This document shows, one piece after another, positions 37,004-45,731 of a stretch of 64,000 nucleotides of DNA. The position numbers were made by a program, and so were the translations under genes. How positions within the stretch are numbered: the first letter of the stretch is position 1; every line of letters starts with the position of its first letter. Under the pieces are notes generated by a model. The model was given only the letters and a program-made list of their open reading frames with translations, was not told the origin of the DNA and ran no database searches. Source of the DNA: JAHDHW01 sp965277415 (GTDB taxonomy: Bacteria > Bacteroidota > Bacteroidia > Chitinophagales > Saprospiraceae); NCBI GenBank assembly GCA_965277415.1, contig CBDICS010000092.1, positions 57,950 to 121,949 of the forward strand, written 5' to 3'.

Positions 37004-37684
37004 CTAATCTTCCTCTAGTAAATCCGGTCGTCGATTCTTAGTTCGTTTTATAGATTGATCATATCGCCATTTTTCAATTTCACCATCATTCCCAGAGCGT
37101 AAAATATCTGGTACTTTCCATCCATTATATTCTGCAGGTCTTGTATAAACAGGAGGAGCGAGTAAATCATCTTGAAAAGAGTCGAAGAGGGCAGAGGTTT
37201 CATCATTTAAAACGCCAGGAATCAATCTGCCAATAGAGTCGACAAGTACCGCAGCAGCTAATTCACCACCAGATAATACATAATCACCAATACTAATTTC
37301 TTTGGTGACATAATGCATTCGGATACGTTCGTCTATGCCTTTATAATGGCCACAAATTAACAATAGATTTTCTTGGAGAGAGAGTTGATTAGAAATACTT
37401 TGGTTTAATTTTTCGCCATCAGGCGTAAGGAAAATTACCTCATCATAAGACCGTTCTGTTTTCAAATGCTCTATACATTTTGATAATGGTTCAACCATCA
37501 TCACCATTCCAGCTCCACCACCATATTGATAATCATCAACTTGGCGATGTTTACCAAGCCCAAATGCCCGAAGGTCATGAAGCACAACTTCCAATAAGCC
37601 TTTTTGTTGAGCACGCTTCATAATTGAATGCTCAAAAGGACTTTTTAAAAGCTCAGGAAGTACAGTAATGATATCAATACGCAT
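37004..37684 (-). CDS. trmD: tRNA (guanine-37-N1)-methyltransferase TrmD
   Basis: A 226-aa SPOUT methyltransferase that makes m1G37 in tRNAs with G36, preventing +1 frameshifting. The knotted SAM site shows as LICGHYKGIDERI and ISIGDYVLSGGELAA. The N-terminus (MRIDIITVLPELLKSPFEHSIMKRA) and the late YTRPAEYNGWKVPDILRSGNDGEI are diagnostic. Complete and intact, although flanking accessory genes are frameshifted. It ends next to a short repeat shared with the 3' side of the M20 peptidase gene. Confidence 0.96.
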   Translation of the reverse strand: MRIDIITVLPELLKSPFEHSIMKRAQQKGLLEVVLHDLRAFGLGKHRQVDDYQYGGGAGMVMMVEPLSKCIEHLKTERSYDEVIFLTPDGEKLNQSISNQLSLQENLLLICGHYKGIDERIRMHYVTKEISIGDYVLSGGELAAAVLVDSIGRLIPGVLNDETSALFDSFQDDLLAPPVYTRPAEYNGWKVPDILRSGNDGEIEKWRYDQSIKRTKNRRPDLLEED

Positions 37685-37816
37685 ATTTAAAAATAGAGTA
37701 GTAGGATAAGATACCTTCCGAATTTTTCAGATAATAAAAAAACAGAAGAAGTCATTCGACACTACTCATTACTAGGATTTACTAATGTTTAGCGGCGAAT
37801 GACTCCAGCTTAAAAA

Positions 37817-38401
37817 CTAGGCAATACTTAATAATTCTACTTCAAAAACTAAAGTAGCAAAAGGCTTAATTAATTGACCTGCTCCACGATCTCCATAAGC
37901 AAGATTACTAGGTACAAATAAACGCCATTTTGATCCTGTTTTCATAAGCTGTAAAGCTTCTACCCAACCAGGTATTACGCCATTGACAGGGAATGTAGCA
38001 GGTTCTCCACGATCAACAGAACTATCAAATACAGTCCCATCGATAAGTGTTCCATGATAATGAGTGGTCACTTTATCTGTTGCTTTAGGAATTGCTCCAT
38101 TTCCATCAGTTATTACTTCATATTGTAAGCCGCTAGCTAAGGTGGTAACTCCATCTCGCTCACCATTTTTTGCTAAAAAGGCTGCTCCGGCTTCTATCGT
38201 ACCTTGATGCTGCTTACTTGCCTCCTGTTGTAAATATGATTGAATAATTTTGTTAGCTTCCTCAGCTTGTACGATTAGATTTGCTCCGTTTATCACATCT
38301 TCTAGACCCTTTGTTAGGTCTGGTGAATTAAAGCCAGTAATATTTTGGTTTTTTAAATTTTGAGCCAAGACGACGCCGAGGCTATAACTAAATTTATCCA
38401 T
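37817..38401 (-). CDS. FKBP-type peptidyl-prolyl cis-trans isomerase
   Basis: A 194-aa FKBP-type isomerase: a helical N-terminal dimerisation region (FSYSLGVVLAQNLKNQ, FkpA/Mip-like, ~residues 1-85) and the FKBP domain with VTTHYHGTLIDGTVFDSSVDRGEPATFPVNGVIPGW and the late YGDRGAGQLIKPFATLVFEVELL. It speeds proline isomerisation during folding. No signal peptide is present from the ATG at 38399-38401, so it may be cytoplasmic, unlike the periplasmic FkpA. Intact. Confidence 0.92.
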   Translation of the reverse strand: MDKFSYSLGVVLAQNLKNQNITGFNSPDLTKGLEDVINGANLIVQAEEANKIIQSYLQQEASKQHQGTIEAGAAFLAKNGERDGVTTLASGLQYEVITDGNGAIPKATDKVTTHYHGTLIDGTVFDSSVDRGEPATFPVNGVIPGWVEALQLMKTGSKWRLFVPSNLAYGDRGAGQLIKPFATLVFEVELLSIA

Positions 38402-38472
38402 TAGAATGAATTGGAGTATAAAGGATAAGAGTTTGCAAATACTTTATACAGGTTTATAAAGCCGCAAAGGTA

Positions 38473-38993
38473 TTAATAAAGAAAGAAATCAAAGAAGTTT
38501 TCTTTTATACTTTTTACCAAATCTTCTAACTTAAAATTTTGATAGTGTTTTCCTTTTCCTTTTTTTAATTTTAAATATTCATTCTTAACCTGAATTAATA
38601 TCCAAACTTTTGGATTTAGGTTAAATATATGGCTAAGTATAAAGAGATTGTTCAAAATTTACTTTTCGACTTCCTGATAGTATTTTACTGAAATTTGAAG
38701 GTTTAAGGCCAATATATTTCGCTAACATATTTTGCTTTATACCTAATCTGTCAAGATAAAGTCGTAAAAAAATCACCTACAGTAACTATATCATTTACTT
38801 CTTCATTGGTATTAAGATAATCTTCTATTTTTATTTGAAGTGCTAAAAGTTCGATTTGTAGTTCTTGTTTTTTATTTAATGAATTAGCCTTGTTTGATAG
38901 AAGTAACTGAAACTCTTTAAACTCCTTTGAATTAACATTCATTGATGTAGTCAAGGCTCCATTTTGAGGTTCTATTTTTCTATTCTTCGCCAT
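38473..38993 (-). pseudogene. HigA/XRE-like helix-turn-helix antitoxin, two frameshifts
   Basis: Read as written, it is split into an 80-aa N-terminal piece (38993-38751) and a 60-aa C-terminal piece (38655-38473). Dropping one base from the seven-A run at 38766-38772 and one from AAA at 38641-38643 (plus-strand letters) yields one ~170-aa protein. It contains a classical HTH (RLGIKQNMLAKYIGLKPSNF, SKILSGSRKVNFEQ) followed by LSHIFNLNPKVWILIQVKNE, typical of HigA-type antitoxins. The N-terminal half is helical and Lys/Glu-rich. It lies 40 bases downstream of a GNAT-like gene on the same strand, a toxin-antitoxin-like arrangement. Repair of the frames is inferred. Confidence 0.7.
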
Positions 38994-39033
38994 GATTATT
39001 TATTTATAAGCTATTAACATTAATTTTGTTCCG

Positions 39034-39520
39034 TCACTTAGTTCTTTTCAAATATATATCAATCAATCTTTCTCCATCAATTGGCTCAATATACATTTTC
39101 TGGCCCATTGCTAATTTTGCATAATAGTGTTCCATATACCATACAATAAGTTTTGTTTTCGACTCAAAAAGATAAAAAGCCTTTATAATTACTTTCTAGC
39201 TTGAAAGATTCTCGGCAAGCAAAAGCAATTAAACAGCCTGCAACATATTTATATCTCTTATTTTTTTGCCCTATATTATGAGGTGCAAGCTCAACTAAGT
39301 CCATGATTAGCATTCCTGCCTGGTTTTTCAAATGCAAAATACCTTGAATAGATAAAGGATTAGATTTTAATCTTAGAATATATGTTTCAGTATTTTTTCT
39401 TTTTATTGCTGACCTCCAATTAAATTCCCAACCATCTTTTTTAAAGGGCATATCTTTTGGTGTTCCCTTTACTATTTCTGCCTCGACTAAAGTTCCAGTT
39501 TGATTATCAAATATATACAT
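39034..39520 (-). pseudogene. GNAT-like protein, putative toxin partner of the HTH gene, one frameshift
   Basis: The open frame from 39520 stops at 39164 (118 aa), but removing one base from the five-A run at 39166-39170 extends it to 39034 (~161 aa). The repaired C-terminus reads GFLSFESKTKLIVWYMEHYY, then AKLAMGQKMYIEP, resembling the last strands of N-acetyltransferase-fold proteins. Upstream features are LVELAPHNIGQKNKRYKYVAG and CLIAFACRESFKLE. I recognise the family only loosely; homologues beside HTH genes behave as candidate toxin-antitoxin pairs. Preceded by a direct-repeat operator at 39566-39619. Confidence 0.55.
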
Positions 39521-39565
39521 TTAGATGAGTGGCTGTTGAATAAAATCAGCTATGCAATATATAGA

Positions 39566-39619
39566 AAATTATCCAAAATGTATAATTTTTTTCAATTAAA
39601 TTATCTAAAATGTATAATT
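39566..39619 (-). promoter_or_regulatory. Direct-repeat operator upstream of the GNAT/HTH pair
   Basis: Two 22-bp copies of AAATTATCYAAAATGTATAATT (39566-39587 and 39598-39619) differ at one base and are spaced 32 bp apart, three helical turns. They lie 46-99 bases before the GNAT-like start on the minus strand, as expected for an autoregulated antitoxin operator. On the minus strand each copy also contains TACATTTT(G/A), a loose -7 box. Confidence 0.6.
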
Positions 39620-39719
39620 CTTCTTAATAGTTGATGCTATCTGTAGATAGACAGCAGAAGAACTAAGGTATAAGTGGAGAAAATTAGTATTGACTTAAAA
39701 ATTAAGCATGATATGCTTA

Positions 39720-39911
39720 CTATTCACTTTTTTTTAAAGCTATCTTAGCTAAGATCAATTTATGCTGATAAGCGAGTTTGCATTCTTTTTTGATAATTGC
39801 TACTTCAGCAGGTGGCATCCCAAATGTTTTAGCATTGGATTCAATTCTTTGGTATAAGCACAGCAATTCTTCTGGGATATTGCTATCCGATGGTGTAGAG
39901 GATTCTCTCAT
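39720..39911 (-). CDS. Small hypothetical protein
   Basis: A 63-aa open frame (MRESSTPSDSNIPEELLCLY..) with a charged, helical C-terminus ending in ALKKSE. No family recognised. It points the same way as the GNAT/HTH pair 200 bases downstream and may be a gene fragment. Given the degraded surroundings, expression is doubtful. Confidence 0.35.
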   Translation of the reverse strand: MRESSTPSDSNIPEELLCLYQRIESNAKTFGMPPAEVAIIKKECKLAYQHKLILAKIALKKSE

Positions 39912-40239
39912 GTAAAGTGTATGTTTTATAATGTCATCAAATTCTAATAGAAGGATAACATATATAAATAATTACCAATTGTATGCCGAAAATCCTCATT
40001 ACCTGACTAAACTCTATTTTTGATGGTAAAAAAGCATGATTTAGTATTTTGAAGCAATGAAATCAAGTCTTCAAAATGTGGCGGTGCATTTAAAAAATGC
40101 TATTCACTTATTTCAATCTATACTAATTCTTTAGCCATAAAAACAGGAAGCCACAAAGATATATACTGTTTCATATCTTTATGGCTTCGTGCCTTTATGG
40201 CGAAAACTTCACATGTGATACACTGCCTAAAGTGTAATC
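39912..40239. repeat. Intergenic stretch with a GCCAC/TAAAG-type repeat
   Basis: No gene. Between 40150 and 40200, AAGCCACAAAGATAT faces ATATCTTTATGGCTT as an inverted repeat. The block ending TGGCGAAAACTT..GTGATACACTGCC..TGTAATCTT (40199-40240) resembles 36960-37015, which lies at the same place relative to trmD. Both are just downstream of minus-strand genes. Confidence 0.5.
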
Positions 40240-41628
40240 TTATTTTTTCAATTCCGTATAATATTTGAAATAATAAGGGATCGTCTCAATACCTTTATAA
40301 TAATTAAATAAACCATAATGTTCATTTGGAGAATGGATATCATCCGTATCGAGGCCAAAGCCCATCAACACAGATTTGACACCCAGTACATCTTCAAATA
40401 AAGCGACGATTGGAATACTACCACCAGATCGTTGAGGGATAGGATCTTTTTTAAATGTCTTCTTGAGCGCCATATGAGCCGCTTTATATTCCAATGAATC
40501 CGTAGGTGTTACAGCTGGTTGACCTCCATGATGAGGGTGAACTTTGACCCGAACGCCATCAGGAGCAATACTTTTAAAGTGATCAGAAAATAGTTTGGTT
40601 ATTTTCTTAGGATCTTGTCCAGGAACAAGTCTCATACTGATTTTAGCAAATGCTTTAGCGGGTAGTACTGTTTTTGCGCCTTCTCCGATATAGCCACCCC
40701 AAATTCCATTAACATCTAAGGTTGGTCGAATCGAGGTTCGTTCTAAAGTTGTATATCCCTTTTCGCCATAAATATCTTTGATTTTTAATTCTCTTTTATA
40801 AGCATTTAGGTTAAACGGTGCTTCATTCATTGCTTTTCGTTCACTCTTTGACACCACTTCCACATCATCATAAAAGCCAGGAATAGTTATTTTATTATTT
40901 TTATTATGTAAAGAGGCAATCATTTTACTCAATACATTAATTGGATTAGCTACGGCACCACCATATACGCCAGAGTGCAAATCGCGGTTTGCACCACTTA
41001 CTTCAACTTCCAAATAACTCAAACCTCTTAGCCCCGTGGTAATAGAAGGCACTTTATTAGAGATAATAGAAGTATCCGAAACTAATACAACATCACAGGC
41101 TAATTTCTTTTTATTTTTTTTACAAAAGGCACCCAAATTAACAGAGCCAACTTCCTCTTCTCCTTCAATCATGAATTTGATATTACAAGGTAAGGACTTC
41201 GTTTTATTCATCGCTTCAAAAGCCTTGACATGCATATACATTTGACCTTTGTCATCACATGCACCTCTGGCGAAAATAGCACCTTTCGGATGATTCTTTG
41301 TTTTTTTAACTACAGGTTCAAACGGCGGGGAATCCCAAAGCTCTAAAGGGTCTGGTGGTTGTACATCATAATGACCATACACTAAAACAGTGGGTAAGGT
41401 TTTATCAATTATTTTCTCACCATAAATGATTGGGAAGCCATTTGTTTTGCATACTTCTACCTGATCCGCACCTGCTTTCTTTAAAGCATTAGCTACTGAT
41501 TTAGCTGTATTAATAACATCTTTTTTGTACGCAGGGTCGGCGCTGATTGATGGGATACGAAGTAAGTCTAATAATTCTTCCAAATATCTTTCCTTATTTG
41601 CTTCGTGATACTGTTGAACTTTTTCCAT
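40240..41628 (-). CDS. M20-family dipeptidase/metallopeptidase
   Basis: A 462-aa cytoplasmic zinc peptidase of the M20 family (CNDP/dipeptidase-like). Metal ligands are in place: YGHYDVQPPDPLELW, GACDDKGQMYMHV, EGEEEVGS and the C-terminal DDIHSPNEHYGLFNYYKGI. The dimerisation lid runs through the middle. It hydrolyses dipeptides or N-acylated amino acids; the exact substrate is not readable. No signal peptide. Complete. Confidence 0.92.
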   Translation of the reverse strand: MEKVQQYHEANKERYLEELLDLLRIPSISADPAYKKDVINTAKSVANALKKAGADQVEVCKTNGFPIIYGEKIIDKTLPTVLVYGHYDVQPPDPLELWDSPPFEPVVKKTKNHPKGAIFARGACDDKGQMYMHVKAFEAMNKTKSLPCNIKFMIEGEEEVGSVNLGAFCKKNKKKLACDVVLVSDTSIISNKVPSITTGLRGLSYLEVEVSGANRDLHSGVYGGAVANPINVLSKMIASLHNKNNKITIPGFYDDVEVVSKSERKAMNEAPFNLNAYKRELKIKDIYGEKGYTTLERTSIRPTLDVNGIWGGYIGEGAKTVLPAKAFAKISMRLVPGQDPKKITKLFSDHFKSIAPDGVRVKVHPHHGGQPAVTPTDSLEYKAAHMALKKTFKKDPIPQRSGGSIPIVALFEDVLGVKSVLMGFGLDTDDIHSPNEHYGLFNYYKGIETIPYYFKYYTELKK

Positions 41629-41672
41629 AAATATTTATTCTGTTTGATTTTATTAAATGATTTTAAACAAGT

Positions 41673-42206
41673 CTAAAACATATGCCCCAAAAAATCTATT
41701 AATCCAGGTTTCCATTTCTTATCTTTTATAGGCTTGACCATTAAGCATTCTTCAATTCTGCGGTGACCTACTCCTAGTATTTGATTGCTATTAATCATGA
41801 GCCATCTGCAAGTATTATTTTCTAGATAAAAACCATTCTTCTCATAGACTTCATGATTTTGAGCGATAAGTACTAGAAAGTCTATTGCATGCTTTTTTCC
41901 TAAAGTTTCAAGTTCTTGTAGTAAGGTAGAGCCAATGTTTTGAGATTGATATTCATTGTCGACAGATAGATCAACTACTCCAAAAATTGTTGAAACGATT
42001 TCTGCAACATTGATATTCCGATGCTCTATTGCCATATGACCAATAAGCTGATCCTCGTCCCAAACTAAATACCGAAAAGTAGGCAATTGTTTATAATATG
42101 AACGTTTTTCATAGTAGTCACCAAAGGTCTTGTTCAATAGCGTATTGATCTGCTGATGAACTTCTATACTAATTTTAAATTCTTCAATTCTTTGGATTGA
42201 AAGCAT
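41673..42206 (-). CDS. GNAT family N-acetyltransferase
   Basis: A 177-aa acetyltransferase. The acetyl-CoA region is the segment VSTIFGVVDLSVDNEYQSQN, GSTLLQELETLGKKH, a variant of the R/QxxGxG/A loop with Gln-Asn-Ile-Gly. The late YEKNGFYLENNTCRWLM is the typical beta-bulge end. The acceptor is unknown. It ends 8 bases before the cdaA start region on the same strand and is probably co-transcribed with it. Confidence 0.85.
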   Translation of the reverse strand: MLSIQRIEEFKISIEVHQQINTLLNKTFGDYYEKRSYYKQLPTFRYLVWDEDQLIGHMAIEHRNINVAEIVSTIFGVVDLSVDNEYQSQNIGSTLLQELETLGKKHAIDFLVLIAQNHEVYEKNGFYLENNTCRWLMINSNQILGVGHRRIEECLMVKPIKDKKWKPGLIDFLGHMF

Positions 42207-42213
42207 TAATCTA

Positions 42214-43023
42214 TTATTCTTCTTTAAAATGTTTTATTAATAATTTTTCCAATTGCATTTCTGAAATTTTCCAATGCAATTTTCCATCAAAAGCATAGGA
42301 GATCTTTCCAGATTCTTCTGAAATAATAAATGCTGCTACATCCGTGTTTTCAGTTACTCCTACAGCAGCTCGATGTCTTAAACCCGCATTTTTTGGTAAA
42401 TTACCATTATGGGATAAAGGTAGAATGACACTAGCAGCATGGATTTTATTTTCATTGACGACTACAGCGCCATCATGAAGTGGACTCTCTTTATTGAAAA
42501 TACTTTCAAGCAGAGGTTGGCTAATGATCGCTTTTAACTTGACACCGGAGCCGCCGAAGAATTCCAAATTTAGATTACTGGAAACAACGATAAGTACACC
42601 GGTCTTTTTTTCGCTCAGATTGATCATTGCATTTTTGATCGCTTTTACACTTCCTTTTAGCTCTTCTTCATTAGCAATTAGCGGCCGATTGAGTAAGCGC
42701 CCCAAAAAATTAGATTGTTGTTTTAGAGTAGTATTTCCGAGAATCAGAAGAAAGCGACGTACCTCTGGTTGAAATACAATCAATAACATTAAAACACCTA
42801 CACTCACAAATTGAGTCAATAACTGACTAAGCAGGTCCATTTGTAATAAACGAACAAGCCACCACATCGTATAAACTAAAATCATCCCAATGAAAATATT
42901 AAACGCAATACTTCCACGTAATAATTTATAGAGTTGGTATATCAAAAAACCTACAATTAGGATGTCTAATATATCCCAAATTCTAATTGGTAAAAAACCT
43001 ATTTCGAACCAAGGTATTGTCAT
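42214..43023 (-). CDS. cdaA: Diadenylate cyclase CdaA (c-di-AMP synthase)
   Basis: A 269-aa membrane enzyme that condenses two ATP into cyclic di-AMP, a signal for turgor and wall homeostasis. Three N-terminal helices (about residues 10-85) precede the DAC domain. The catalytic DGA (near residue 183, PLHDGAVVV) and RHR (near 217, GLRHRAAVGV) motifs are both present, as is the late SEESGKISYA. No CdaR-like regulator gene is adjacent here. Confidence 0.95.
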   Translation of the reverse strand: MTIPWFEIGFLPIRIWDILDILIVGFLIYQLYKLLRGSIAFNIFIGMILVYTMWWLVRLLQMDLLSQLLTQFVSVGVLMLLIVFQPEVRRFLLILGNTTLKQQSNFLGRLLNRPLIANEEELKGSVKAIKNAMINLSEKKTGVLIVVSSNLNLEFFGGSGVKLKAIISQPLLESIFNKESPLHDGAVVVNENKIHAASVILPLSHNGNLPKNAGLRHRAAVGVTENTDVAAFIISEESGKISYAFDGKLHWKISEMQLEKLLIKHFKEE

Positions 43024-43050
43024 GTAAATTTTATCTGTCTTAGAGCCTGT

Positions 43051-45237
43051 TTAATTTTCTACCTCATTATCGTAGACTACATTTTCTCCAAAGTTATATA
43101 AAGTAAAACTTAGAATATCAGCTGCTTCCTGAATTTTTTTAGAAGTTGGTTTTCCAGCTCCATGACCAGCACTGCTTTCTACTCGAATTAGTACGGGATT
43201 TTCGCCTTTATGATGTTCCTGTAGGGTAGCTGCAAATTTGAAAGAATGCGCAGGAACAACCCGATCATCATGATCTGCTGTAGTTATCATTGTTGCAGGA
43301 TATTCAGTAGCTTTCACATTATGGACTGGAGAATAGGCAGAAAGATAATCAAAAGATTTGGAACTTTCACTCAATCCATAATCTGTTGACCAAGCTCTAC
43401 CAATAGTGAATTCATGGTAGCGAAGCATATCTAAAACACCAACAGCAGGTAGCGCTACCTGATATAATTCTGGTCGCTGAGTCATGCAAGCTCCAACTAA
43501 AAGCCCTCCGTTTGAACGACCATAAATGGCTATTTTCTTATTAGAAGTATATTGCTGATCAATTAAGTATTCAGCCGCCGCATGAAAGTCGTTGAATACG
43601 TTTTGTTTTTTTTCTTTGGTGCCTGCTTCATGCCATTGTTTACCAAACTCACCACCACCACGAATATTGGCCACTGCAAAAACGCCATTATTCTCTAAAA
43701 TAATCGGAGCTAAATTTAAGCGGGTCGTATTGAAACCTGGTAATATACTGATATTAAATCCTCCATAGCCATAGAGTAATGTGGGGCGTTTCCCATCTAG
43801 TTTCAAACCTTTCTTATGGGTGATAAACATAGGAATTTCTTTTCCATCATAACTTTTATACCATACCTGTTTGGTTTCGTAAGCATCAGAATCGAAATTA
43901 ATTGAAGGTTGTTTAAATACTTTATTTTCACCTGACTCAATATTAAATGTATAGATACTGGTTGGCCTGTTGTATGTTGCAAAGGAATAGAATGCCTGGG
44001 CTTCTTTTTTCTTGCCATTAAACTCATTCACTGTACCAATGCCTGGTAATTTCAGATCTTTTTCAAATTTACCTTTTTCATCAAAAACACTAATCTTACT
44101 GGAGGCATTATGTGTATAGTTGGCTACGATTTTTCCTCCTAATAAATTTACATTGTCTAATTTGTCTTCGCGTTCAGAAAGTATCTCTTCCCAATACCCT
44201 TCTTCAGGTCTTGTTGTACTAATCGCGATCAATCGATTATTGTCAGCTTTATGATTAGTAAGTAAAAGCAAGCGATTTCCGATATTGTCTACAAAGTCGA
44301 AATCATGGTCAAAATTTTCCACTACAGGAATAAATTCACTTTCATCTTGAGATAAATCTTTAAAATAAAGCGCATTTCCGCTAGTAGATTCCCATACATT
44401 AATAATTAAGTATTGTTCATCATCTGTAGTATTTGCAAAAAAACCTCGATTGGGATTCGCCCGATCTGCAAAGATTAATTCATCATCAGCCTGCTGGTTT
44501 CCCAATTTATGATAATAGACTTGATGAAAATGGTTTTTCCCTTTCAAGGATTCCTCTTCGGAAGGTTTAGGGTAGCGGCTATAGAAGAATCCGTCTTTGT
44601 ACCAAGCGATTGTTGAAAATTTACACCATTCGATTTTATCGTTTAAAACGAGGTCAGTTTCCATATCTTTCACAAAAACCGTATGCCAATCAGAGCCACC
44701 TTCTGAGACTTCATAAGCTAAGTATTTTCCATTTTTAGAAAATGCATAAGTCCCTAAAGCTGCTGTTCCATCATTAGAAAATAAGTTCGGATCGAGTGCT
44801 TTTTTTGATGGGCCATCCAATTCATCTTGAACATATAGAACGCTTTGGTTTTGTAAACCATTATTTTTAAAATAGTAGTATTTTCCACCTCTTTTTATAG
44901 GTGTGGAGTACCGCTCGTAATTCCACATTTCCTCTAGTCTTTTTTCTATTGCTTTTCGGTAGGGGATGTGCTTGAGGTAATTAAACGTTGTATTGTTCTG
45001 AGCTTTTACCCAATCTTTAGTGTTTTCAGAATGATCATTTTCAAGCCAGCGATAAGGATCTTTGATGATCGTACCGTGGTAATCGTCAGCTATACTCGTA
45101 TCTTTAAGAGAAGAGGGATAAGTTACTTCTATTACTTTTGCTTTAAAATCTTTTGTCATTGATGTATTTTTATCAGGTAAAGTACAAGCACTTAGTAGCA
45201 AACTTAATAAGGAGAAGACGAAAATGGACTTATTCAT
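43051..45237 (-). CDS. Prolyl oligopeptidase family S9A lipoprotein
   Basis: A 728-aa serine peptidase. The N-terminus is a lipoprotein signal with lipobox LLSAC (Cys 18), so it is exported and lipid-anchored. A seven-blade beta-propeller (IIKDPYRWLEND .. ) is followed by the alpha/beta-hydrolase domain with the nucleophile GRSNGG (Ser near 575), Asp in DDRVVP (near 660) and His in GHGAGKP (near 691). It cleaves short peptides after proline. The ANIRGGGEFGKQWHEAG motif is characteristic. Full length, divergent from the next gene. Confidence 0.95.
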   Translation of the reverse strand: MNKSIFVFSLLSLLLSACTLPDKNTSMTKDFKAKVIEVTYPSSLKDTSIADDYHGTIIKDPYRWLENDHSENTKDWVKAQNNTTFNYLKHIPYRKAIEKRLEEMWNYERYSTPIKRGGKYYYFKNNGLQNQSVLYVQDELDGPSKKALDPNLFSNDGTAALGTYAFSKNGKYLAYEVSEGGSDWHTVFVKDMETDLVLNDKIEWCKFSTIAWYKDGFFYSRYPKPSEEESLKGKNHFHQVYYHKLGNQQADDELIFADRANPNRGFFANTTDDEQYLIINVWESTSGNALYFKDLSQDESEFIPVVENFDHDFDFVDNIGNRLLLLTNHKADNNRLIAISTTRPEEGYWEEILSEREDKLDNVNLLGGKIVANYTHNASSKISVFDEKGKFEKDLKLPGIGTVNEFNGKKKEAQAFYSFATYNRPTSIYTFNIESGENKVFKQPSINFDSDAYETKQVWYKSYDGKEIPMFITHKKGLKLDGKRPTLLYGYGGFNISILPGFNTTRLNLAPIILENNGVFAVANIRGGGEFGKQWHEAGTKEKKQNVFNDFHAAAEYLIDQQYTSNKKIAIYGRSNGGLLVGACMTQRPELYQVALPAVGVLDMLRYHEFTIGRAWSTDYGLSESSKSFDYLSAYSPVHNVKATEYPATMITTADHDDRVVPAHSFKFAATLQEHHKGENPVLIRVESSAGHGAGKPTSKKIQEAADILSFTLYNFGENVVYDNEVEN

Positions 45238-45311
45238 TGTTAGGAACTTTGGTTAGGAGTAGAAAATCTTTTAAAACAAATCATATTATAGAAGATAAAC
45301 GTTTAATAGAT

Positions 45312-45402
45312 GATCGCTTCGCTTGTGATTGGCCTTCGGCCTTGTGATCGCTTCGCTTGTGATCGACCTTCGGTCTTGTGATTAGCCCTAAAGGGCTTTG
45401 TG
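45312..45402. repeat. Tandem mini-hairpin array with constant TTGTGAT spacers
   Basis: Five units in a row, each a small stem-loop followed by TTGTGA(T). The hairpins are GC-TTC-GC, GGCC-TTC-GGCC (approximately), GC-TTC-GC, GACC-TTCG-GTC and AGCCC-TAAA-GGGCT. The stems differ in sequence but still pair, and the loop is mostly TTCG. It lies between the divergent prolyl oligopeptidase gene and the 45732 gene, in the 494-bp gap 45238-45731, which otherwise shows nothing. Confidence 0.7.
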
Positions 45403-45731
45403 AGAACTTGCTTCCAGTATTTGTACAAAACTTTAATATTTTGCCTCGACTTTTTTCTAAGGTTTAATAAATCCTAGGTTTGCCATACAACAGATATTTT
45501 ATTCTTTACAAAGTACTAGTAATTTTACGTTTTTATATGCATCTTTTGGTCGTTTTAATGGTATAAAATAGGTGAAAGTTTGCTGCTTATAGCCGATTAA
45601 TGGATTTTTAAGCAAGCGCTCAAACAAATTCTAGTTAAATTATTTATAAGTTTGGCTTTTTAGATAATTTAAGCTTTAAAAATAGCATTATTGAACCAGA
45701 ATTTACATAATCCTGAAATTAGGAAACGAAT

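Noticed and set aside
42494..42772. 92-aa plus-strand frame opposite cdaA
   Set aside because: Antisense to the DAC domain whose catalytic motifs are on the minus strand.
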